NCBI GenBank assembly: GCA_022712785.1
Contig: JAFLJX010000161.1
Location: forward strand, 1 to 7,084
Source of the DNA: Mycoplasmatota bacterium
Lineage (GTDB): Bacteria; Bacillota_I; Bacilli_A; Izemoplasmatales; Izemoplasmataceae
DNA length: 7,084 bases
Direction of reading: 5' to 3'
Below the pieces are notes generated by a model. The model worked only from the letters and a program-made list of their open reading frames with translations. It did not search any database and was not told the origin of the DNA. Each line of letters begins with the position of its first letter. The first letter of the stretch is position 1. The position numbers were made by a program, and so were the translations under genes. Below, piece by piece: positions 1-5,045 of the stretch.

Positions 1-2
1 AT

Positions 3-491
3 GAAGGAACATCAAATGCCAAGAGATTAATAATAGCACATAGTTTATGGGAAGTTTTTCTAATTAACAAACTTAATATGAATTGGGCTGATGTACATTT
101 AGAAGCAGAGAACCTTGAACACGCAGTGAGCCCTAAAGTCATAAAACTCCTTGATAAATATCTAGAGCACCCCAAATATAGTCCATATGGGAGACGTATA
201 CCAACTTTTAAAGAATACAAATTTAACCATGAATTTCTCCCTTTATTTAATATAAAAGTATTGGATACTTTTATAATAAAAAAAGTGTATGACAATCCAG
301 ATTTATTACATTTCCTAAATAGACATGATTTAAAGCTAGGTAGTTCACTAGTAGTCATGTACAAAAATAATTTCACTCAAATAATCCAGGTTAGTTATAA
401 TGAGTGTGTAATTGACATTAACTATCATATTTCAAAAATGATATATGGAATAACTGTTGAATCAACTTTTAAATTAAAAAATGAAAAGTAA
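3..491 (+). CDS. DtxR/MntR-family metal-dependent transcriptional repressor, C-terminal part (5' end outside window)
   Basis: The frame is open from the left edge, giving 162 residues up to the TAA at 489-491; the ATG at 78 is internal because conserved family sequence continues upstream of it. Residues 1-66 match the end of the winged helix and the dimerisation/metal-binding domain of DtxR-type repressors. Visible candidate ligands are H13 and E17 (AHSLWE), H32, E36, E39 and H40 (VHLEAENLEH), followed by the typical SPYGRRIP segment at 60-67. Residues about 85-152 resemble the FeoA/SH3-like C-terminal domain. Such proteins bind Fe2+ or Mn2+ and repress metal-uptake genes. Where DtxR has Cys102 this protein has Glu (E36), as in MntR-type regulators, which hints at manganese, but the metal is inferred. 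The DNA-binding helix-turn-helix lies outside the window. Its target genes are not visible here. It converges on galM. Confidence 0.87.
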   Translation, partial: EGTSNAKRLIIAHSLWEVFLINKLNMNWADVHLEAENLEHAVSPKVIKLLDKYLEHPKYSPYGRRIPTFKEYKFNHEFLPLFNIKVLDTFIIKKVYDNPDLLHFLNRHDLKLGSSLVVMYKNNFTQIIQVSYNECVIDINYHISKMIYGITVESTFKLKNEK

Positions 492-528
492 TTTTTATTT
501 TATCAAAACGATTATATTTTTCATTTGA

Positions 529-555
529 TCAATCTACCAATGCATAATCATGCAT
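529..555 (-). other. Possible micro-ORF of 8 codons (MHDYALVD)
   Basis: The frame runs from ATG at 555-553 to TGA at 531-529 and encodes MHDYALVD. Its only support is the ideally spaced Shine-Dalgarno sequence immediately upstream. Most of the frame lies within the 532-563 hairpin, so the start codon would be in the stem of any minus-strand transcript. No homology can be judged at this length, and no clear promoter is visible between it and the galM terminator. It is listed as a possibility, not as a gene. Confidence 0.15.
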
Positions 556-563
556 TGGTAGAT
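532..563. repeat. Perfect 14-bp inverted repeat with 4-base loop (hairpin)
   Basis: The left arm ATCTACCAATGCAT (532-545) and right arm ATGCATTGGTAGAT (550-563) are exact reverse complements around the loop AATC. It lies 40 bases after the end of the repressor gene. On the plus strand the stem is followed by ACCTCCTTATAG, which is poor in T, so it is not a textbook intrinsic terminator; on the minus strand there is no T-run either. It could be a weak terminator, an mRNA 3'-end stabiliser, a regulator-binding palindrome or one copy of a dispersed repeat. The structure is certain; the role is unknown. Confidence 0.75.
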
Positions 564-571
564 ACCTCCTT
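564..571 (-). promoter_or_regulatory. Orphan consensus Shine-Dalgarno sequence
   Basis: The minus strand reads AAGGAGGT, a full match to the anti-Shine-Dalgarno complement. It stands 8 bases before an ATG (555-553) that opens only an 8-codon frame. No longer gene follows on the minus strand. It may be a chance match, a relic of a lost gene, or the start site of a micro-peptide. It lies downstream of the galM terminator. Confidence 0.4.
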
Positions 572-593
572 ATAGTCTAATTTAAAGAATTCA

Positions 594-626
594 TATTAAA
601 AAAAACCAAAAGGGTTTTTTTAATAT
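594..626. terminator. Bidirectional A/T-tract terminator between converging genes
   Basis: On the minus strand AAAAAAACC (621-613) pairs with GGTTTTTTT (607-599) around CTTTT, and the T-run extends one base further to 598. With one bulged base the outer ATTAA/TTAAT flanks also pair. On the plus strand the mirror-image stem ends in seven T residues (615-621). The galM stop codon (622-620) sits in the stem base. The stem is short in G-C pairs, but the arrangement fits a shared terminator for galM and the convergent repressor gene. Confidence 0.7.
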
Positions 627-1630
627 ACACTAAACTTATATAAAGTTTTGTAATTATATTTTTCTTCTTTTTTCAAGATACTGTCTTCTAATCCACTAAT
701 ATTTATACCATTTGGTGAATGTTGAGTTTCCAAACAAATTCCCATATTTTTATTGTGTTCTTTCCCAAATAATAGTTTTGATTTACCTGGATATTCATGT
801 GTATAACATACAAAGCACTCATATGTAGTAAAAACTTCTATCATTCTCTTACTTTTATTGTCTTTAACAATGGCACATGGTATTTTAAAATCAACTTCGT
901 CAATTAAGAAAGGATGATCAATACCTTCGAACCCTTTACTATTGATTTTTCTACTCTTTTTAAAATCCAAATTGGAATTTAATATTTTTTGAACTTTATA
1001 TGGAATAGCATATTTGTCTAATTGAATTATATTTGATGAATTTAAATATAATTCATGATTTAATATGTTTGATTTCAGATTCCCTGATAGATTAAAATAA
1101 GCATGGTTTGTCATATTCAGTAATGTATCTTTATCTGTTGTAGCATTAAATTCAATATAAAGTTTTCCGTTTTCTACAGTATAAACTATCTTAATTACTT
1201 GATTCCCTGGGTAACATGAGTCTTTTTCTTTTTTATGTAGTGTGAATAGAACTTTAGTTGAGTTTTCACTATCTACAATATGATAGTTAAAAACCTTAAA
1301 TGCAAAGCTCTCGCTTCCACTATGCAGATTTGCCATATTTAAATGATTTTTATCAAGATTATATTTCTTGCCGTTTAAGTCGAAAGTTGCATCTTTTATT
1401 CTTCCACTTGTTGGCCCAATTATAGCATTTAAGTAAATAGGATTTTCAATATAACTTCCAAGATTTTCATACCCCATTAGTACTGTTTCAAGTAAACCAT
1501 CTTTATCAGGCACAAGAATACTTAATATAGTAGCTCCATAATCCATAAAACTTACTTCTATGTTTTGTTGCTTAACTTCAATAATATTAAATTCATGATT
1601 ATTTGTTGTTTTCTTTAAAACTGTGTACAT
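620..1630 (-). CDS. galM: Aldose 1-epimerase (mutarotase)
   Basis: This 336-residue cytoplasmic protein is of normal length for GalM, which interconverts the alpha and beta anomers of galactose and glucose so that the sugar kinase receives its substrate. All expected active-site residues are visible by comparison with Lactococcus GalM: R77 (GPTSGR), H103 (NLHSG), the catalytic acid H176 (NHAYFNL), D238 (GIDHPF) and the catalytic base E301 (ETQHSPN). The ATG start is supported by AAGGAGG (minus strand, 1645-1639) 8 bases upstream. No galK, galT, galE or sugar transporter is adjacent, so it looks like a single-gene unit with its own promoter at about 1675-1683 and a terminator overlapping its stop codon. 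Specificity for galactose rather than another aldose is inferred from the family. Confidence 0.95.
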   Translation of the reverse strand: MYTVLKKTTNNHEFNIIEVKQQNIEVSFMDYGATILSILVPDKDGLLETVLMGYENLGSYIENPIYLNAIIGPTSGRIKDATFDLNGKKYNLDKNHLNMANLHSGSESFAFKVFNYHIVDSENSTKVLFTLHKKEKDSCYPGNQVIKIVYTVENGKLYIEFNATTDKDTLLNMTNHAYFNLSGNLKSNILNHELYLNSSNIIQLDKYAIPYKVQKILNSNLDFKKSRKINSKGFEGIDHPFLIDEVDFKIPCAIVKDNKSKRMIEVFTTYECFVCYTHEYPGKSKLLFGKEHNKNMGICLETQHSPNGINISGLEDSILKKEEKYNYKTLYKFSVY

Positions 1631-1669
1631 AATCTATTCCTCCTTGAAAAATATATGTAGGTTATTTTG

Positions 1670-1683
1670 ATTATATTATAGCA
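1670..1683 (-). promoter_or_regulatory. Extended -10 promoter for galM
   Basis: The minus strand reads TGCTATAAT (1683-1675), an extended -10 element of the TG-N-TATAAT form. A second overlapping TATAAT follows at 1675-1670. No good -35 hexamer lies at 16-18 bases upstream, which is tolerated when the TG extension is present. Transcription would start near 1668-1663 and give a leader of roughly 35 bases carrying the galM Shine-Dalgarno sequence. Confidence 0.6.
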
Positions 1684-1721
1684 TAAACAAATTGAATTCA
1701 TCTACTAAAAAAATAGTATAT

Positions 1722-1746
1722 AAAAAAGGAAATCAATTTGACTTCC
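1722..1746 (-). terminator. Intrinsic terminator of the yqe operon
   Basis: On the minus strand GGAAGTCA (1746-1739) pairs with TGATTTCC (1735-1728), 8 pairs including one G-T wobble, around the triloop AAT. It is followed directly by TTTTTT (1727-1722). The stem begins inside the last codons of yqeM and contains its TGA stop (1735-1733). This isolates galM transcription from the operon. Confidence 0.88.
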
Positions 1747-2407
1747 TTCCACAAACTAATATTATTCTTTCATCTAATGTTTTTATTTTTAGAACTTTTA
1801 AGTTTGCAGAATTTAAGAGTTCTATATATTTATTCAACTCATAAGTTGTTTGAATGTGAGATTCAACATCATCATTCATCCTTAGAGTATGTTTAACTTG
1901 GTTATCTACATTAGTTTTACTTATATTCCATTTAATAAATGTTTCTCCTAAATCAATATCTTCGCTATGATCAATAAGAGATTCAAGATATTCTATTCTT
2001 AAAAAATCAAAAATAAGTATTGCGTCTTTTTCCATGGCACCGTGTGCATTTTTTAACGCTTTTTTGATATCAGATTCATTGTCTAAATAATTAATAACGT
2101 CTGATGACATAACTAATAGATCGTAAGGTTTGTTTAAGGATTCTAAAATATCATGAATATAAAATTTGATGTCTACTTTCGCTAATAGTGCATTATTGTA
2201 GGCCATTTCTAACATTCTGGTTGATATGTCTGTTGCAGTTACAAAGAAGTCTTCTTTAGCTAGTTTAATAGCTAATATTCCTGTCCCTGTACCTAAATCA
2301 ATTACAGTTCCCTTTTTTTTATACTTTTTTATCAACTTATAATAAGTTTCATATAATTCAAGGTCTAAGAATTGATCATAATACTTGCTGAATTTATCGT
2401 AAATCAT
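1733..2407 (-). CDS. yqeM: Class I SAM-dependent methyltransferase, YqeM type
   Basis: This 224-residue protein is slightly shorter than Bacillus YqeM. It begins with the characteristic MIYDKFSKYYDQF and carries the Rossmann SAM-binding motif I VIDLGTGTG (35-43), the acidic residue D60 at the end of strand 2 that would hold the ribose, and a motif II/IV-like stretch YDLLVMSSDVINYL (95-108). The C-terminal half is the less conserved substrate-binding part. The methyl acceptor of YqeM is not established; its place in a ribosome-biogenesis operon suggests RNA or a translation protein, but this is inference. The ATG overlaps the rsfS stop as ATGA, and no Shine-Dalgarno sequence is visible, so translation probably depends on coupling to rsfS. 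It is the last gene of the operon. Confidence 0.88.
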   Translation of the reverse strand: MIYDKFSKYYDQFLDLELYETYYKLIKKYKKKGTVIDLGTGTGILAIKLAKEDFFVTATDISTRMLEMAYNNALLAKVDIKFYIHDILESLNKPYDLLVMSSDVINYLDNESDIKKALKNAHGAMEKDAILIFDFLRIEYLESLIDHSEDIDLGETFIKWNISKTNVDNQVKHTLRMNDDVESHIQTTYELNKYIELLNSANLKVLKIKTLDERIILVCGRKSN

Positions 2408-2745
2408 TTTAGTGTTTCAATGTCTATAGTTTCAATTCCAGCCCACATTTTCTCTAAGTTGTAATATTCTCTTTCTTCTTTTGTGAAAATGTTAACAATT
2501 ACATCATTCGCATCGATTAAAACCCATGATTTAGAGTCTTTACCTTCAAATTTAGGATGTTCGAAGTTTTCTTTTGCTAAATCATTACCTATGTGTGTAA
2601 TTGCTGCGTGAAGTTGTCTGTCTGAATTTGCACTTGATATTACAAAATAATCAAAAAATGGTGAAATGTTTTTCATATCATATACAACGATATCAAATGC
2701 ATTGATATCTTCTAATGAGTTTATGATTGTTTGAATTTTAGTCAT
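2404..2745 (-). CDS. rsfS: Ribosomal silencing factor RsfS
   Basis: This 113-residue protein matches the RsfS/YbeB/Iojap family, which binds ribosomal protein uL14 on the 50S subunit and blocks joining with 30S during starvation or assembly. Visible family landmarks are FDYFVISSANSDRQL (31-45), KSWVLIDANDVIVNIF (72-87) and EREYYNLEKMWAG (91-103). An ATG 14 codons further upstream exists, but the start at 2745 is preferred because GGAGGT lies 5 bases before it and MTKIQTIINSL aligns with the usual family N-terminus. The first 8 bases overlap the end of yqeK, and the TGA stop overlaps the yqeM ATG. Family members of this type are about 105-118 residues long. Confidence 0.94.
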   Translation of the reverse strand: MTKIQTIINSLEDINAFDIVVYDMKNISPFFDYFVISSANSDRQLHAAITHIGNDLAKENFEHPKFEGKDSKSWVLIDANDVIVNIFTKEEREYYNLEKMWAGIETIDIETLK

Positions 2746-3325
2746 GTTGTACCTCCAATAATTTTCTATAAAAATGTCTTGCTTCATAAGCTGTTAAAGG
2801 GATTAGTTCACCTTTTGCTTCATAAAACTTGATTGAATCATCAATTGCAGTGAATACTGCTTCATCGATATTGTTCATTGATATTTTTCTTACTTTGACA
2901 CATGAATCGTAAGTCCGATTTGGTTCAGTGTAATCACTAATAAAGATTACTTTTTCATACATACTCATATTTGGTCGTCCAATTGTGTGGTTTAATATTG
3001 AGTTCAATATTTCACCACTTTTTATATTATACTTCTCTTTGGCTAAAATGTATGCACTAAACGCATGAAGAATTTTTTTGTTGTAGTATTTATATATTCT
3101 ATCTGTCTCTTCAAAGTGTTTATCAATAATTTCTTTATTTTGTTTTAGTGTGTAGTATTTAGTTATGTCATGAAGTAAAGCTGCGATTTCAAGTTTCTCT
3201 AAATCAAGGTTATATTTCTTTCCGAATTTTAACGCAGTATCTCTAACTCCAATTACATGTTTTAATCTATTTGGTTTGTCTTTTAATTCAACTAAAAGAT
3301 CATTATAAATTGTATCTTTGATCAT
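2738..3325 (-). CDS. yqeK: HD-domain hydrolase YqeK, probable symmetrical Ap4A hydrolase
   Basis: This 195-residue protein carries a complete HD-superfamily metal site: H23, the doublet H52-D53 (ALLHDITKYY), H87 (LHAFSA), H113 (NHTIGR) and D131. The YqeK signature DYTEPNR (131-137) is present. Characterised YqeK proteins cleave diadenosine tetraphosphate to two ADP with an Fe- or Mn-type dinuclear centre; that activity is known for the family and inferred here. The length matches stand-alone YqeK (about 186 residues in Bacillus), with no fused NadD domain as occurs in some Mollicutes. The ATG overlaps the yqeH TGA as ATGA, and the 3' end overlaps rsfS by 8 bases. In many Bacillota nadD directly precedes this gene, but here yqeH does. 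Confidence 0.92.
   Translation of the reverse strand: MIKDTIYNDLLVELKDKPNRLKHVIGVRDTALKFGKKYNLDLEKLEIAALLHDITKYYTLKQNKEIIDKHFEETDRIYKYYNKKILHAFSAYILAKEKYNIKSGEILNSILNHTIGRPNMSMYEKVIFISDYTEPNRTYDSCVKVRKISMNNIDEAVFTAIDDSIKFYEAKGELIPLTAYEARHFYRKLLEVQHD
2751..2757 (-). promoter_or_regulatory. Ribosome binding site deciding the rsfS start
   Basis: The minus strand reads TGGAGGT (2757-2751), 5 bases upstream of the ATG at 2745-2743. It lies inside the 3' end of yqeK. No comparable site precedes the upstream in-frame ATG at 2787, so the shorter RsfS is the likely product. Confidence 0.75.
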
Positions 3326-4422
3326 ATAATCGCAGCTCTAACGTATGGTATAGTGTTCTCTCTAACGTGTACTTTAACTTTTACGCTCCCGGTCACTGTA
3401 ATGAACCCTAGACCAGGCAAAACAATATCAGACTTACCTATTGACTTGATGTTAAAGTTATGTGCTTTTAACGGGAATTTATCCTCTTCACTAAAAGGTG
3501 GAGTAAGTAACGTACCAAGATGACTAGCGTATAGTTCATCTGCTTTTTCGAGCTTAGTTCTATGTATCTTCATAAACTCACTTACGTAACAAATAAAACT
3601 TGTTTTTGAGCCTTCAATAAAGTCAATTCTAGCAAGCCCTCCCATAAATAATGTTTGTGAACTGTCAAGTTGAAATCCTTTTGGTTTTATCTCTTTTTTT
3701 GGAGTTACTGTCTTAATAGATTTTGGACTTAGGTAATGAGTAATTTGATTATCATTTACTAATCCTGGAGTATCAATTATAAAGTTTCTCCCAAGAGGTA
3801 TTTTAATCAAGTCTAGTGTTGTTCCAGCAAGTGAAGATACTGTGATAATATCTTTTTCTGTTCCTGCTCTAGATTTTAGTAATGCATTTACAAATGTTGA
3901 TTTCCCAACGTTTGTAGCTCCTACTATATAGATGTCTCTACCTTTAGCTTTTCTAGTTATTTGTTGGAATACTTCATCAATATTTTGGTTCTTAAGTGCG
4001 CTCATTATGTAGATGTCTTGAACTATTAGGTTATTATCCTTAAGAATTTTCTGAAGATGATGAATTATTTTAGATTCTTTAACTAGTTTTGGTAATAGGT
4101 CTCTTTTATTAGCAATAATAATTAAGTCATTATGATTTGTTAACTTTTGAATTTGAGGGATAAGTGATCCTTCAATATCAAATAGATCAATAATTTTAAC
4201 TATTAGAGCATTATGATTCCCTATTTCACTTATTATATTGAAGTAATCATCTTTAGTTATTTCTAAAGGGGTTACTTCATTATAGTTTTTAAGTCTAAAG
4301 CAACGACGACATACAACATCAGTGTCTTCGCTATCAATTTTACTTTGTGGAATGAATCCTGGTTTCTTATTATCTAAACTTTGAATTATGCTTCCACAGC
4401 CAATGCAACGTATTTCTTTCAT
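3322..4422 (-). CDS. yqeH: Circularly permuted GTPase YqeH, 30S ribosome assembly factor
   Basis: This 366-residue protein has the order expected of YqeH. An N-terminal zinc finger (C6, C9, C38, C41) is followed by a permuted G domain in which G4 NKRD (105-108) and G5 SAL (141-143) precede G1 GATNVGKST (168-176), a G2 region with TT at 201-202 and G3 DTPG (217-220). A C-terminal domain of about 145 residues follows. YqeH is required for maturation of the small ribosomal subunit in Bacillus, and the permutation is shared with YlqF/RbgA-type GTPases. The Asn in the P-loop (N171) is typical of potassium-activated GTPases. The start is preceded by AAGAGGG (4435-4429), within the end of yqeG, and lies 1 base after the yqeG stop. 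The length equals that of the Bacillus protein, so the gene looks intact. Confidence 0.96.
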   Translation of the reverse strand: MKEIRCIGCGSIIQSLDNKKPGFIPQSKIDSEDTDVVCRRCFRLKNYNEVTPLEITKDDYFNIISEIGNHNALIVKIIDLFDIEGSLIPQIQKLTNHNDLIIIANKRDLLPKLVKESKIIHHLQKILKDNNLIVQDIYIMSALKNQNIDEVFQQITRKAKGRDIYIVGATNVGKSTFVNALLKSRAGTEKDIITVSSLAGTTLDLIKIPLGRNFIIDTPGLVNDNQITHYLSPKSIKTVTPKKEIKPKGFQLDSSQTLFMGGLARIDFIEGSKTSFICYVSEFMKIHRTKLEKADELYASHLGTLLTPPFSEEDKFPLKAHNFNIKSIGKSDIVLPGLGFITVTGSVKVKVHVRENTIPYVRAAII

Positions 4423-4423
4423 A

Positions 4424-4987
4424 TTAAACCCTCTTGCTGAGATTTAACTCATTGTATTCTTTTATATTTTTTCTTTTTATTTTTTCTAACATTTTAACTT
4501 CTATTTTACGATTTAATCTTGTATACCATTTTTCAGTTTTTCTTTTTAAGGGATTAACTAAAATGTTATATGCTCCAAATCTATTTGCTCCATAAACATC
4601 AGTCATTAATTGATCTCCTATGACTACTACTTCATTTACAGAGTATTGATTTTTACTTAATTTTAACGCTCTTTTTATACCGGATTTTAATGGCTTCTTA
4701 GCGTCTCCAATACCCAAATAATCTGTTCCTTCTAAAAACTTGTCAATTCTTGGTGGATGATTATTTGACATGATAAATACTTCAATTCCTATGTTTCTTA
4801 TTGAATCTAATTTATTCATAATCTTTTCTGTAGGTATATATTCTTCGTATGTAACAAGTGTATTATCTAAATCCGTTAAAATAACCCGATATCCTTTTTG
4901 ATATAATTTATTGAAATCAATATCAAAAAATGTATCATGAAATTCGTTTGGAATAAATTTTTTAGTTTTTAATAGTTTATGTATCAT
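4424..4987 (-). CDS. yqeG: HAD-superfamily IIIA phosphatase YqeG
   Basis: This 187-residue protein contains the HAD motifs in order: the nucleophile and acid pair D39/D41 in LTDLDNTLV (37-45), motif II S74 (MSNN), a motif III lysine at 97-98 (AKKPLKSG) and motif IV GDQLMTD (124-130). It belongs to the YqeG family (TIGR01668), which resembles eukaryotic mitochondrial phosphatidylglycerophosphate phosphatase; the natural substrate in bacteria is not settled, so only phosphatase is claimed. The last 30 or so residues are rich in Lys and Arg and slightly extend the usual length of about 170. It is the first gene of the operon, with AGGAGGT (4999-4993) 5 bases before the ATG and a sigma-A promoter just upstream. 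Confidence 0.93.
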   Translation of the reverse strand: MIHKLLKTKKFIPNEFHDTFFDIDFNKLYQKGYRVILTDLDNTLVTYEEYIPTEKIMNKLDSIRNIGIEVFIMSNNHPPRIDKFLEGTDYLGIGDAKKPLKSGIKRALKLSKNQYSVNEVVVIGDQLMTDVYGANRFGAYNILVNPLKRKTEKWYTRLNRKIEVKMLEKIKRKNIKEYNELNLSKRV

Positions 4988-5012
4988 AAATTACCTCCTG
5001 TGAACCATTCTT

Positions 5013-5041
5013 ATTATACAAAATATAAGTTTGAATGTCTA
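5013..5041 (-). promoter_or_regulatory. Sigma-A type promoter of the yqeG operon
   Basis: On the minus strand the -35 element TAGACA (5041-5036) matches TTGACA at 5 of 6 positions. A 17-base spacer separates it from a consensus TATAAT (5018-5013). Transcription would start near 5006, giving a leader of only about 20 bases that holds little more than the Shine-Dalgarno sequence. It lies between the ygiQ stop and the yqeG start. No hairpin terminator is visible after ygiQ, so readthrough from ygiQ is also possible. Confidence 0.82.
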
Positions 5042-5045
5042 TTTC

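Noticed and set aside
1..30. Short frame beginning with ATG at position 1
   Set aside because: It stops after nine codons and is out of frame with the clearly conserved repressor gene covering the same bases.
78..80. ATG at 78 as the start of a 137-residue hypothetical protein
   Set aside because: The frame is open to the left edge, and the 25 preceding residues carry conserved DtxR-family sequence including the candidate metal ligands H13 and E17, so this Met is internal.
491..520. Second tiny minus-strand frame (MKNIIVLIK) after the hairpin
   Set aside because: It has no Shine-Dalgarno sequence, is nine codons long and lies in AT-rich DNA where such frames are expected by chance.
2746..2787. 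Longer RsfS with 14 extra N-terminal residues
   Set aside because: The extension lies inside yqeK, has no Shine-Dalgarno sequence and is absent from typical RsfS; the downstream ATG has a strong ribosome-binding site.
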